Positions 24,086-36,228 of a stretch of DNA of 39,336 nt are shown here, piece after piece (the stretch's first letter is position 1; the number at the start of each line of letters is the position of its first letter). The stretch lies in assembly GCF_000002865.3 (NCBI RefSeq), contig NW_001865069.1, positions 428,380 to 467,715 of the forward strand, in the 5' to 3' direction. The notes beneath the pieces are model-generated. The model was given only the letters and a program-made list of their open reading frames with translations, did no database searches and was not told the origin of the DNA. A program made the translations under genes and the position numbers. This stretch comes from Monosiga brevicollis MX1 (Eukaryota > Opisthokonta > Choanoflagellata > Craspedida > Salpingoecidae).

Positions 24086-25912
24086 CTACACGTATTGGGC
24101 CATGGCTGCTCGCATTTCCTCCTGAGTTGACAAAGCACCGGTTGTGAGAGACAGGACGACGGAGACAGAGAGCACAGAGGAACAAAAAGAAGCAGAAGAA
24201 GAGGAAGAAGGGGCTAACGCAAACGAGTGCACTGACCAAGGAAAGTTCCGAGTCGGGATGCTGAATCTTGCTCTCTCCCACCAGGATGAAGCTCTGTGTG
24301 GTCATGCAAAAGCGCACCGGCAGTGTAAGCCATTGGTAGGGGTGATTCACATGCTGCAGAACAGAGCCTGTGGAGGCTGTTGTGCGTACCCCAGCAACTC
24401 CGTTGGCCGGTGTTGTCGAGGCCACCGGTGTTGTCTGTCCCGGTCCTGTCAGTGCACGGCAGCATGGGAAGGGAGGTCGTTGAGCGAGTTCGTTAAGCTG
24501 CACGTAACAGTCATGGTTTGATGGTACACACCAGAAGGCAAGGGCGGCGGTGCCTGTTGCTGCGGTTGGGCTTGTGGTGGTTGTGCTTGCTGCTGCTGCT
24601 GTGGCGGTGGCTGCTGCTGCTGCTGCTGTGGCGGCGGTGGTGGTTGTTGATGCTGCGGCGGGGGAATGGGCGGACCGGAACTAGCAGAGGTTGGTCCGGG
24701 GGCGTAGGAGGCCGGCGGAGCACTTGGAGGGCCACTCGAAGCTACAGGCGGCGCGCCCGATCCTGGCGGCGGCGCATAGCCACTGACTGGTGGGGGCATG
24801 GGGGGCATGCGGGCACCAGGTGGACCGGGCGGCATGGGGTATCCTCCTCCTGGTGGGCCATATGGAGCCCCATAGGGAGGGCGTGGACCGCCAAAGGGCG
24901 GGCCTCCTGGGTACATGCCCGGAGGGGGAGGGCCGCCATAGTGAGGGCCTGGGTAGGCCCCTGGAGGTGGGCCGTACATGCCCGGGGGTGGCATGGGCGC
25001 TCCATAGGGAGCTCCCGGGTAGGGCATGGGGGGTGCACCCGGTGGTGGGGGATAGCCAGCGCCAGAGGCCGGGGGAGGTGGAGGGCCACCACCAGGCCCC
25101 ATCGGGTAGCCCGTGGCACCGGGAGGCGGCGGAGGCGGGGCTCCAGCTCCCGTGGGTGGTGGCGGTGGCACACCTGCGGCCTCTTCAGCACTCTCTTTGG
25201 CCCGCTTTGCAAGACGCTCTGCGCATCAAACACAGCCAGTGTCGGGGGAGGAGGCGTTTAAGAATCGTGTGAGGATGAGCGCAGTACTCGGGGCAAAGGG
25301 TCAATGCACCGACACGTGCTCGCACTGGTGTTGTGAGTTTGTGTAGGCTGTACCTGCGTTCTTCTGCTGTTGAAGTTGAGCGGGGATGCCGGCTATGCCA
25401 AACACCTCAAGCTCTGGGTCCTCACGCCCGGGTAGGGAGTTGGGGACCTCCTTAACCTAGGATTCGGCCGGGGCAGCGGGGGTGGACATAGACGCGGAAG
25501 CGTGAATGTGGGGGTTGGACGACCAAACTTGCTTGGCCGCATGCGAGTGAGGTCAAGTGAGGGAGGCGGCCAAAAGATCGTACATCTTCCTTGTGAACCT
25601 GCATGCAATGCACCACCAGCCCACTGGCCGTGTATAATTTGCGGCTGCAGAGGTGGCACTTGAAATGCTTTGCCTTTTGATGTTGAATGAGGACTTCTTC
25701 ATTATCAAACTCTCGCTCGCAGTAGTAGCACCTAAGCACAGTCGTGGCGCGACCGTGAAGCCAAGATGAAGACCCAAGTTCGTGCGCTAGGCAGGCCCGA
25801 GACCTGCTGATGTTCGGAACAGCAGCACAGGGTGATTATTTTCAGAGCGTAGCACCTACCAAATCACATTAATGGGCTCATCGGCCTTGGACTTCCTCTT
25901 CTTGCGCCCCAT
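24086..25912 (-). CDS. ZNF207: BuGZ/ZNF207: zinc-finger, Pro-rich, Bub3-binding GLEBS protein
   Basis: Seven exons: 25860-25912, 25584-25731, 25354-25456, 24532-25218, 24390-24445, 24237-24293 and 24086-24121, 379 residues. The start [13 protein letters not shown] is the family start. Two C2H2 fingers follow: [20 protein letters not shown] and [15 protein letters not shown] with [32 protein letters not shown] matches the segment after the fingers. Residues about 105-330 are Pro/Gly/Tyr then Gln rich ([18 protein letters not shown]), the low-complexity part that phase separates in animal BuGZ. The last two exons give [13 protein letters not shown] then [11 protein letters not shown] and stop, matching the GLEBS motif (HPDEDISLEERRAQLPKY in human) that binds Bub3. 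In animals it binds microtubules, loads Bub3 at kinetochores and shapes the spindle matrix. It is divergent from PSMA1. Confidence 0.93.
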
Positions 25913-26280
25913 GGCGTCCCGGTTCCCAACGCTCGGGTCAGAAAGCCGGCAACGACCCACACCCAGCTGATGGAGCACACAGCGAGCTGACTGAGATTGA
26001 AATGAAAAGAGAGAGAGAGAGAGCAGAGAGAGAGCAGAGAGAGAGAGAGCGCAGAGAGGTGCACATAGTGCTACCAACTGTTAGTATTGTCCTCTTGCCG
26101 CTTTTGCGGCGTTCGGAAGGAACGGACAGTTGGTAGCGGCCACTGAACCAAGGAGTAAATGTACTTATTGTAGTGAAATGAAGAGCTTTTGCTGGATGTT
26201 ATAGGTGATGTTGCTATCAAAGGCCATGGTTGATGTAGAAACATGAGAGGAAGTTGAAGGAGAGAGATGAAGAGAGAGAC

Positions 26281-26319
<39 letters not shown>

Positions 26320-26536
26320 CAGAGAGAGTTTGAATTGCCTCCTCTGCTCGGCTTCACTGCGCGGCAACACACACACGCACACACACGCACTGGGCGCTTG
26401 CTGGACTGACGCTGGACTGCGGTTGCTGCGGGCTTGTCAACCGGCCCGAGGTTCTTGGCGCGTGCGCTTTTTCTCGGCTGCTTGTTGAGAAGTACTGGGA
26501 CCTTCCTCAGCGGTCCGGACTACCTCGACTGCCACC
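25913..26536. promoter_or_regulatory. Divergent promoter region, BuGZ / PSMA1, with two GA blocks
   Basis: 624 bp between two minus/plus start codons. GA microsatellites lie at about 26009-26057 (near BuGZ) and 26262-26329 (mid region). Between them, an inverted pair (accaactgttagt at about 26073 and ggacagttggtag at about 26122) could form a short hairpin. There is a CA/CG run at about 26366-26390. No gene is seen. Confidence 0.5.
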
Positions 26537-28385
26537 ATGGTACGTTTGAGTCAGTGGGTTTTCTGTGGCTTCATGTGTGATGTGTCACTTGGTGCAGCTG
26601 TGGTGCTTGGCGGGGCGCCGCTGCGCCGCTGCGCATGCCCAGTCCTGAAGGGAGGGTTGATATGTGTGGTTGCGTGCGAGCATGGGTCTTGAGGCTCTGC
26701 CACTCACTCTTGCTTGCGCCGCTGACCGGGCTCGCTTAGTTTCGCAACCAGTATGATGGTGATGTCGTGACCTGGAGCCCCCAGGGTCGCATCCACCAGA
26801 TTGAATACGCCATGGAAGCCGTCAAGCAGGTCAGCGGGCGGTCAAGGCTTATCACGTCCATGTTCCCGTGCAACAGACAGAAAGCGGGGACACAACTTGG
26901 GGGCTTAACTGCCTGCCAGGTTGTGACGATGGCCTCGTTCCTCACCACCGTCGCATGTTGTTGTCAACAGGGCTCGGCTTGCGTTGGTGTCAAAAACCAA
27001 ACACACGCCGTTATCGTTGCACTCAAGGTACGGGGCCCAGGCTCTGCTCCCAAGTCAAGCCCCCTATGTGTGCGCCTCATGTTTGTCCTCACTCCAATCG
27101 CCTGTGTCCACCTTGCACAGCGCTCGCCGTCAGAGCTCTCCTCCTTCCAACAGAAGGTGTTTGAGTTGGACCAACATGCCTGCATGGGCATTGCTGGCCT
27201 CTCCTCAGACGCGCGTTCTCTTGCGTACGTGTGTTCACCGCACAGCACTTTGTTGCGCTCACAATTTCCGCCTGCTTGTCGCTGTTGTGCTCACCGCACA
27301 ACTGTCTTGTCCCGGTTCGCAGCCGCTTTCTGCGTGAGCAGTGCTTCGAATTTCGCTGGGCCTACGATGAAGACATGCCTCTTTCTCGCCTTGTCAACGC
27401 GGTTGGCGACAGTAAGTCGTGTATCTTTGCCTATTTTACGCCCCTTGCGCCCCTGCGTTTGCCGTGCATCTTCTGGCCCTGCCTGGTGCCATTGGCCATC
27501 TCCGGCTTGTGGAATCTGGTGCCGGGCCCGCGTCATTGCTTGAAACTCACCACTTGCCATCGACCCGTGCTCTATTCTCATTCTCGATTGCACTTGCTTC
27601 CCCCTTTGCACAGAGATGCAGCGCTGCACGCAGCTTTGGAGCCGTCGCCCCTTTGGTGTGGGTCTCCTGGTGGCTGGCTACGACGTATGTGTGGCAAATC
27701 CACCATTGTTTCCTGGCCTTCTCCACCTCGTTGCTCATGTACCAAAGCACCGTCCTGTGCTCGTTTCTCACAAATCGTCTTGCATCTTTCGACCCCTTCA
27801 GGCCAAGGGTCCCCACATTTATCAGATTGAGCCGTCAGCCAACTTTTTCGACTGCAAAAGCATGGCCATTGGTGCTCGGTCGCAGTCGGCACGCACATAC
27901 CTTGAGCGCAATGTGGAACAAATCAAGTCCTCAGGTCTGTCGACTTGTTGGACGCTCACCATGACCTCCGCTACGTCTCCTCAAAGCAAGCATGATCGTC
28001 TCACCTTTGCTGCGTCTGCCCGTTGGTCTAACGTAGATCGTGAGGGTCTGATCAAGCATGCGCTCTTGGCGCTGCGCGAGTGCTTGCCGAGTGAGAGCTC
28101 ACTGACACAGCAGAACACCACCATTGCCATTGTCGGACAGAACGAAACCGTCACCATCAATGACGATGACAAGGTAGTTGACACTCGTTAACCCACCATT
28201 CGGCCTTATTTGAGTTGTCAGCCTTGTTTTTGCCTCGGCTCCCAGTGCGTTGGGCGTTCACGTTGACAATTGCTTGACACATTTTTTTTTTGTATTCTCC
28301 ATAGGTGCAAGGCTACATTGCACAGCTGGATGACGACGGCACGGCTGGCCAGGCCATGGATGACTCCAGTGCCCAGGGCGAGTAA
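26537..28385 (+). CDS. PSMA1: 20S proteasome subunit alpha type-1
   Basis: Nine exons: 26537-26539 (start codon alone), 26740-26829, 26971-27027, 27121-27224, 27323-27411, 27614-27684, 27802-27934, 28037-28173 and 28305-28385, giving 254 residues (human 263). The proteasome alpha signature FRNQYDGDVVTWSPQGRIHQ then IEYAMEAVKQGSACVG is nearly identical to animals. ELDQHACMGIAGLSSDARSL, RRPFGVGLLVAGYD, PSANFFDCKSMAIGARSQSA and RTYLERNVEQ complete the fold. The acidic C-tail (QLDDDGTAGQAMDDSSAQGE) is shorter than in human. It is a non-catalytic subunit of the outer ring that helps gate the core particle. The start exon is inferred from ccaccATGgtacgt with a donor directly after ATG, since the upstream frame gives no other Met. 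Confidence 0.96.
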
Positions 28386-28794
28386 AGTGCGAGGGGCTTG
28401 GCTTCCCGTCCACACCGCGTCTTGTCGGCCGCACATGGGTGATGTTGCGGACAATGTGCTATCCCAGCTGGTCGGGCATGTCCTTGTGCTGAGCCTGCAA
28501 CCGGACAGAATCGCTCGGAAAGGAATACAATGTCATATGCGTGCGTCCCGTTTTGTGTTTTACATGTTTGTGTGCGTGTGTCTTCGTGTCTTGTTGCTCC
28601 AAGGGTTGGGCACCGACATTTGTTGGTGCTCTCTTGGTGGCGGAGGAAATCGATTCATTTGTCACAGGCACAATAATGTCACACAATGACCACCGTCCAC
28701 ACATCTCGTCGTGTCCCCATCAAACAACAACATGGCCTCGAGCTTTGAACCACAGATGCTGGGCCCGGGGGCATTGCTTGGCCGGGGTCACCAC
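28386..28794. other. Convergent intergenic region, PSMA1 to CAND1
   Basis: 409 bp containing both 3' UTRs. No repeat or additional gene is recognised. Confidence 0.5.
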
Positions 28795-31700
28795 TCACAG
28801 ACCAATGTCCATGGCAGTGGACGCCCCTTGCGTCAAATGTTGGCTTTGAATGGCCTCCCACTCGCCCTGCAGGTCGCTCTCCTTGACAAAGCTCACGAGG
28901 GAGACAAACTTGTCGTTCTTATCTGCATTTCCAAACCGCATCCATGCAAATTGTCGTCCAAAGCATGAGTGAACCCGCGGTTGACGAAAGACGCCTCGTC
29001 ATGGCCATGGCTGTGGCCAAGCGCACTTACCGCTACCGGGGAGCTTGTTAAGCGCGTTGACAGCGCGCAGAGCACCTCGCTTTAGATCCATGTTCTTCTC
29101 GAGCTCTTGCTGCGTGGACTTTTTCATCTGCACAGACACGAATGAGAGAGCGACACCGGTTCGGTCACAGTGCAAGCCAGATGCACAGCCGAGTCAAAAT
29201 CCCATCAGCAGGCCACGGATGTTCACAAAAGACCGACCTCTGTCTTAATGGTCGCGGCCAAAGCATCGGCAAAGTTGTCCAGTTCTACAGGAGTACGCAA
29301 GCGCATGACAAAACAAAATACGTGCAAGAACATGAGTCCATCGGTGCCTATGTTTGGCTTTTATGCCCACGTTTGGCTTTTATGCCACACACTCACGTTG
29401 CAGCATCTCGAGAGGGAATTTGCTCGTCAATCGAGCCACCATCAAATACATCAGCATCTGCGTGCATCATGGCCAGCAGCACTTTGATGAGTCAACTGTC
29501 CAGGGCTGTGGCCGGCATTGTCCATACAATCGGAGAGGGAGAAAAAGAGGATGCAGACCTTGATATCGTCATGGTCATCAAGTCCCACCAGCACGTGGTT
29601 GAAGAAGGCTGTCACTGAAATGCGCTCCGCAAACACATCCAAAACGGTAAAGAGGCACTCAAAAGCCGCCTACCACAAGATCAATTCCCGTTCGAGGTGA
29701 GCAAAAAGTGGCTCCAGCTAGATGCCCATCAGTGTCACTTGACACTACAAGCCAAAAAACGAACAAACAACAAACAAAATGAAAATTAATACCTTGCGAG
29801 TGTCTAGTCCGTCGTCAATGCGATGCTTGAAGGGGCCCATCTGCACTTCGCGAATGAGCTCTTGGCGGCAGTTGGTCTCGGCATAAACGAGCTGAAGAAG
29901 ACCTGGGCACAAGTGCATCCCAAACAGCATATTTGACTGATGAGCATTTTGCGTTGATCAGAGACACGTCCCCTCCTTGGATACATACCGTCTAGCTGTT
30001 CCAGAACCAGGTAGGGCTTGCGCTGCAACGTAGCGTTGAAAGCCATAATACCAGCCCGGCGCACCAGGTTTTCACTGTCTCCAATATGGCCGAAAAAGGC
30101 CTGCAGGTGCTGCTTGAGCACGCTCTCACCCACTGCGTCGGCCACCCCCACAAATGTTCGCACGGCGTGCAGCTAAAAGGTGCCAGCATCCCCCGAAAGC
30201 AAGGCCATGTTGATGAGCTGCGGTCGCCATCGGCATGACGGGGGGCCAGGCTTGCAACAACGCCACAGGTGCCATTCTTTGCCCTTGGAGTGATCCCAAA
30301 GGGAGGTGTTCAAGTCTTACCGCAGTGGCTCGCACAAAGGCCTCCTCATGCGAAGCCATGCTGACGATCAAGCCAAGCAATCGGGCTGCGTCAACGAGGG
30401 CCAGCTTGCCCAGGCAGTCGGCAACCAAGCTGCGGTTGCTCTATCAAATTCAAATTCAATGAGCGTGCAGTCAACACTCAACACTAGCAATTCTGTCACC
30501 AAGCTACGGAACCGTACCTCTTCAGTGTTGGCGGCATAGGCCTGCAGAACGCTAAGGATGGTGGCAATGTGCGGGCGCAGGGCCTCACAGCCTTCGGCCG
30601 AAGAAGTCTTGTCCGTGATGATCGTCTAAGGACGGGCGGTCACACAACGGCACAATTTACCTGTGAGATTCAGGCCGGCTGGAAGCCAGGCCCGCACGGA
30701 AGCCAATCCTCGCGGCGCCAGGGCTGTACCTTGAATGATCGCAGGAAGAGGTACTGCAACGCGGTGTGAGTTTCAATCTGAGCCAGGATGATGGGCAGGT
30801 ATGCACTCAGATTGCCACAGGCCATGTTGCCCAGCGTTGCTGCCGCGGCTGCTCGTAGTTGGTCATTGTCCGACTCGAAGAGACGAATAATGTGCTCGTG
30901 CACGTCACCAAGCGGCATCAAATCTTGTTTGAAGCCAATCTGCCCATGAAACAAGATGGCATTCAAGGTCAACCATCTTTTCCTCCCGACCTGGGAACGA
31001 TACGCGACAAGGAAGACACGTGCACCAACCTGGGCAATCGCCGACAATGCCACCAACTTCAACGATGCGTTGTCACCCTTGAGGTCTGGATGAGGGGAAT
31101 ACAGGTGTGAGTGTGCGCATTGCGCCAGGGGATGCCAAACAAGATCGGGAAAGCCGATATGAAACACCTGCCAAAAAGCCGGTCTGTGTTCCCATCTATC
31201 AACGTCCGAGCAAGCAAAGACGAGACGTACCCTCAACAAAGCGCTGAACAATTCCGACGCCTTCGTTGGAGTCGTGTGCAACCATGCCGGCAATCACCAC
31301 GCCCACGTTGGTCAAGGCCTGAAGCAGGTTCAGCAAACCAAACAGCAGTCAATGACCGGGCACGTCTTTGCAGAATACAGCCAACTGGATTGGTATTGGG
31401 CTCGCGTAGGTCGGGCTATACCTGTTTGGGAAAGTACAGGCCATCGGCGTTGGGTGCACCAGTGGGTTGTGCGACAGGCTGCACCAATTGAGCAGCCAGC
31501 GTCATCTTTTCAGTTCCAGCAACGCCGCTGGCTGCAGCCGAACCAAACAACGCAGCCGTTGCCTATCATCGGTCACCAAATTTGCAACATCTGCCAGTGA
31601 GCCGCCTCCCTCAATATAGTTTCTTGCGTATGGCACGGGGAAAAATAACGACAGGGAAAAAATAAAGACGACTTCAACTACGACAGCTTTGCAAGCAGCT

Positions 31701-31962
31701 CGCTGGTGACAGACCTTGAGGGCATTGCCTTGCAGGGTGCCTGACAAAAGGAGCTCTTGGCACAGCTGATAAAGGGGAATCTCGTTCTAAAGAGCAAGAA
31801 TGTGTAAGCAACAAGCGCATACAGACCGCTTGAGGTAGGCTGGGGATGCGATGACACCTGTACGTACCAGAAGCATGCCAAAGATTTGTGGCTTGCTTTC
31901 AGCACTCAACCTGACCATGGTGAGCGTCAATGCCAGAATCTATCGGAAATTTTGGGTTGAGT

Positions 31963-32002
<40 letters not shown>

Positions 32003-34173
32003 ATTGCACAGCGTTTGAAATGTCCCATGCAGTGTCGAAAGCCAAGACAAATCCTTACTTGCAAGTCTTGGCCTCGCAAGAGCGTCTTGGCCTCGGTAAT
32101 CAGCGCCACCACGGTATCATCTGGCAAACGAGAACCTAGATAGACCCGATAGGCGCAGGTGCATGCTTTGAGAAATCAAGCATCACAAAATGTCGACACC
32201 AAAGTACGCAGCAATTCCATCGGGACGGCTCGCACCGTAGGTTTTCAAGAGAACATTGATGGTGGTCAATGCTGCCACGGCCAGGCGACGGCCCTTTTTC
32301 TTGAGGTCGCTGCAGAACGTATCCAGTGCTGGCACCAAGATGTGTTCCAAATCAATGTTCAGCGATGATTGGGCAATTGTGGCGATGGCGTCGGCAGCTT
32401 CCACGCGCGTAATCTAAGCATGCATTCACGGTGACCCGACAGTTGGGCCGTGCGCATGGTGTTTTGAGCGGAAGATGCACTGCTTTCGGGGAGAGGTGGG
32501 GTGCTCGAAAAATACACTGAAGAATTGAAAGGATGGACGGCAGCCATAAAAGGGACGTACATCGTTGTCGATGCGCGACATGATGACGTCGAGCAGCTCA
32601 GGCACCATGTCCGTGATGATGTCACCAAAGCGGGCGATGATTTCACCGCCAACTCGCAGACTGCGTTGGCGCACCTCTAAAGCAAAACAAGCAAGCACCA
32701 AAGACCACATGTTGATTAACAGGTGATCTCATGAAACATGGTCTCCAGAGCGGTTGCATGGCGCGACGACGCAAGGCATGTCGCACCTAGGTCCGAGCTG
32801 CTGTCGCGCAAAAGAGCAAAAACGTCTTCCACCAGCTGACGCACAGCCTATTCCAGCCCACATTGCACGGATTTTACATCAACTCCCAATGACGAACGGC
32901 CTTTTAAAAGAAAAAAAAGCAAAACAGACTCAAACGAAATAAAGTATAGCATATCAGAGCAGCGTTGTTGTTTACACACCGACTTGACTGCATCACCACA
33001 CGGCACACCCGTGTTGGAGCGCAGAACGGGCAGCAATACACCAGCAACGCCAATGGCTTGGGCGGTAATCTTGTAGAATGTGTCCTTGATTGCCTTGGAT
33101 AGAATCTGCGTCAAATAGAGCGATGTCGCAAATGTTGTTAAAACTGCCAACAACGCGTCGTGCAGGTTGTCAACGTGTGGCGGGTAGCAAAATTGAGGCG
33201 AGGCTTACCTCGACAATGCTGCCGATGTGGTCTTCAGATGCACTGGCTTGATGAGTCTTGAGCATGCGCGCTAGAAACGTCAATGCCAAGTGCTTGACAT
33301 TGGTTGTGTTGCTCTCATCCCTATATCAAGTCAACCGCCGCATTCGCATGGATTTTGTGACTGGCCAGAGTCATGTGTGATCCACAGATCGTGCAGGTGA
33401 AATGACTGTTGGGCGAAAGACATACGTGAACATGAACTCAATGATCTGCAGGCATGTGCCAAAGGCGTTGGCAAACGCATCTTGAAGTGTTTCGGTCACG
33501 GCCGTGAGGAGCTGAAGCATGGCTTCGCGCACTTTGGGATTCTTGGCCTGATAACAGTAAGCGCATTTTGTGTGGTGTCAAATAAAAAAGCGAAACAAGA
33601 CACACGCAAGCATTTGTGTCCGTGCGTGCGCGAGCATCTCTTGGCTGACCTTGTACTGCTTTTGAAGCGTGCGTAGCACCTTGGGAAGGGTTGCACGGAT
33701 CAAAGCTTGCGAAGGCGAGTCCTCCACGGCCATGGCTAATCAGGCACCTTGGTGAGTGATTGGGGGAGGGATGGCTGGAACCTGGCTGAAAGAGGCTCAG
33801 CAGTACCTGAGGCGTCGCTGGAGTCCTGGCTGCTCAGCTGAACTTGCTTCAGCAACAATTCAAAGGTTGCGAAAATGTCCATGCGCACGTTCTCCTCGCG
33901 TTCTGTCCTCCACACACATGATCAAGCGTGCATCAGCAACCGAGGATCTCCATAGTGACCACGAGTTGGTAAAAGGGCGTACCGCGGAAGCAAGTGGTCA
34001 AAGGGTCGAGAAGGGTGGTGCATAGATCCATCAGCATGTCTGGACGAGTGGTGATGCAAGCACCAAGGCACTTGGCTGCTGCCCGACGAATCTACCATGT
34101 GTGCCGTTTTGTTGAGCCACGACAAACAGTCAGATGCATTACACTCTGAGTGCTTGTGTGTGTACATGCGCGT

Positions 34174-34232
<59 letters not shown>

Positions 34233-35697
34233 AGTTGTTGTCAACATGTGCCAACCTTCCAGCTGGCGTCTTCATCATCGCTGTAATCCTCATCGTCGTC
34301 GCCAAACTCGTCATCCTCATCTTCACCCTAAGCCAGCATCGTGTGGATTGAAAAAGGGAAGTGTGAGCATGGGTGAGGCAGACGCCTCGAAACGCAGACA
34401 AGCAAGTTGGACTGCCAATCGAGACGCACCATCGCATCATCGTCGTCGTCTTCATCGTCGTAGCTGTAGTTGGGGTCGTGTTGCACCATCTCCACGCACA
34501 AAGCCACAGAGGCTGGGTCAAAAGGGAGCGCCACGCCATTTCGAAAGACAGCGGTGAGACTAGTTGCAGGGAAAGCACATCCAGAGCAGCGAGGGTGATG
34601 CTGCTCCAATTTAGACTCACGCTGCGCAAAGGCTGAAAAGGCGGTGGGGGCGTTGCGAGCAAGGCCCTCGAGTGTTTGGAGGCACGCCTCCACGAGCTCG
34701 TCCATTTCTTCCGCTTGGGCCTGATCGAAGAGAACTTGAGAGAGCTCCGTCATGTAGGCTCCGAGACGCAAGGCGCTATGACGACTGCAGGCCGTCACCA
34801 AGCAAGTGAGCACTTCTGTTGAGGCATGCTGGCATAGAGGAATCGCAGCCATGTAGCGGGTAGCAGTGTGTCAACCTGAGAACGTTGAGCGTGGAAATGT
34901 AAATTTGAGCAGCGGGCTGGCCACGCTTCATGGGTTTAAGGTGAGTCAGAATATCTGTCACAATGCCGTCGAACTGTTCATCGGTGACCAAGGGTGCCAG
35001 CGCCGCGAGGCAGGCGATTGTCTGGACGGATCGTTTGGGTCGGATGCATTGCATTTTATGAGCATTCATGCCCCGAATGGTTGGTGCGACTGGAATAAGA
35101 GTATTGACCGCTGACCTTTTTTTGCACAAAGGACCGTTGATGCTTGAGCGTTTGCATGAGGACCTCAGTCATGGTGTTGTGGTGAGGCTGAGCCTCGATA
35201 CCACGGCGTCGCGTGATTTCAATCAACAGATCGAGCGCATCTAGGACCATGTTGTCATTCTCCTGCAGGATACCACGACCGCTGAGCTTGCACCAAGGCG
35301 GGATATTTGACGAGCCGGCGCACTATGGTAGCGTGTACTTAAGGTCCACATACCGAGGTCGTGCAACCCAAAAGGTGTGGGACAATGGCGGCCACGACCT
35401 GCTGAGTTGTGCTTGTACCACTCGGTACCTGAATGATAAGCGTCTTCAGGCCTGTCCGTTCAGAGCATTCCCCAAAACAGGAGGTTCAAAAGTGAGGCTG
35501 GTGGCTTGCCTCGTCACCAGGCGTTTAGGCTCCCCAACGCACCGAGGCCATTGATATCACGTGTCTGGTCATCGCCTTGCAGAAACTGGTTCATAAGAGC
35601 ACTGGCTGTCTCCACCACCAGGGGGCTCAGCAGGCTGGGGATGAGCTCGCCCAAGCTAAGGAGCATGCACATTGCATTGAGAAACAAGAACGAGGTG

Positions 35698-35738
<41 letters not shown>

Positions 35739-36228
35739 TTGTACATGCAGAACGAGCAGGGCGTGGTGGCACAGCCTTACCACTTGACGGCCAAATTCTG
35801 AACCTCGCCATTAGTGTCCGAGAGGAGCTTGAGCACTTGCTTGAGCATCTGCCAAGTGGCCGTGTCAGGGGCACGTTGCGGTGAGGCGTGTGCGCGTGTG
35901 CGCCGAGGCGTTGTCTTTTGCTACCAGGCAGGAGGACAATTTGCACACTCACGCGCCGTTGGAGACGCTCATCCATGGTGAGTACATTGGCAGAGAGCAA
36001 TGAGATGAGGTCGTTGAGCGCCATGTAGCGATAGTCTTTGTCCAGGTTGTCCATCTGCGCCACACGCATGCCCAGCGGGAGAAAATTGAGCAAAGCCTCG
36101 CTCGGAATGTCCGGCGACAGTGCGGCACAGTGCGATCCAATGCCATCAGACTATAGCGGCAGGCTATCCCACAAGCGGGGGCGACAGCGTACCTTGGTCA
36201 ACAGGTCCAGCACCTGAGAGGACGCCAT
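28795..36228 (-). CDS. CAND1: CAND1/TIP120, cullin-RING ligase exchange factor
   Basis: 35 exons in consistent phase, about 1245 residues (human 1230). It starts [12 protein letters not shown] (36193-36228), then [20 protein letters not shown]. Other exons with clear matches: [20 protein letters not shown] (35781-35848), [17 protein letters not shown] (34430-34512), [12 protein letters not shown] (34256-34327), [20 protein letters not shown] (33983-34091), [13 protein letters not shown] (32980-33105), [19 protein letters not shown] (32561-32676), [20 protein letters not shown] (30730-30939), [20 protein letters not shown] (30321-30440), [15 protein letters not shown] (29793-29902), [14 protein letters not shown] (29559-29669), [16 protein letters not shown] (29397-29457), [16 protein letters not shown] (29037-29127) and the end STAMDIGL (28795-28922). 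The HEAT-repeat solenoid wraps cullin-RBX1 and drives exchange of substrate adaptors; the acidic loop and the late hairpin are both kept. The boundary near 34880 has an alternative donor. Confidence 0.96.
31964..32000. repeat. A37 homopolymer in a CAND1 intron
   Basis: On the transcribed (minus) strand this is T37, lying about 25 bases before the acceptor of the exon at 31868-31939, so it may act as an oversized polypyrimidine tract. Confidence 0.95.
34177..34229. repeat. (TG)n microsatellite in a CAND1 intron
   Basis: About 26 TG units in the intron that separates the acidic-loop exon (34256-34327) from the next exon (33983-34091). Confidence 0.95.
35699..35737. repeat. (TG)n microsatellite in a CAND1 intron
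   Basis: About 18-19 TG units, 35-45 bp from the exons on either side (35655 and 35781). Confidence 0.95.

Noticed and set aside
24518-25261. A 247-residue plus-strand Arg/Trp/Gly-rich frame
   Set aside because: It is the antisense shadow of the Pro/Gln-rich BuGZ exon 24532-25218, which has family matches and closed splice phases.
31580-31640. A CAND1 exon reading [11 protein letters not shown]
   Set aside because: It would leave a 14-bp intron before the next exon. Treating it as intron gives GNALK joined to [13 protein letters not shown], which fits the family.
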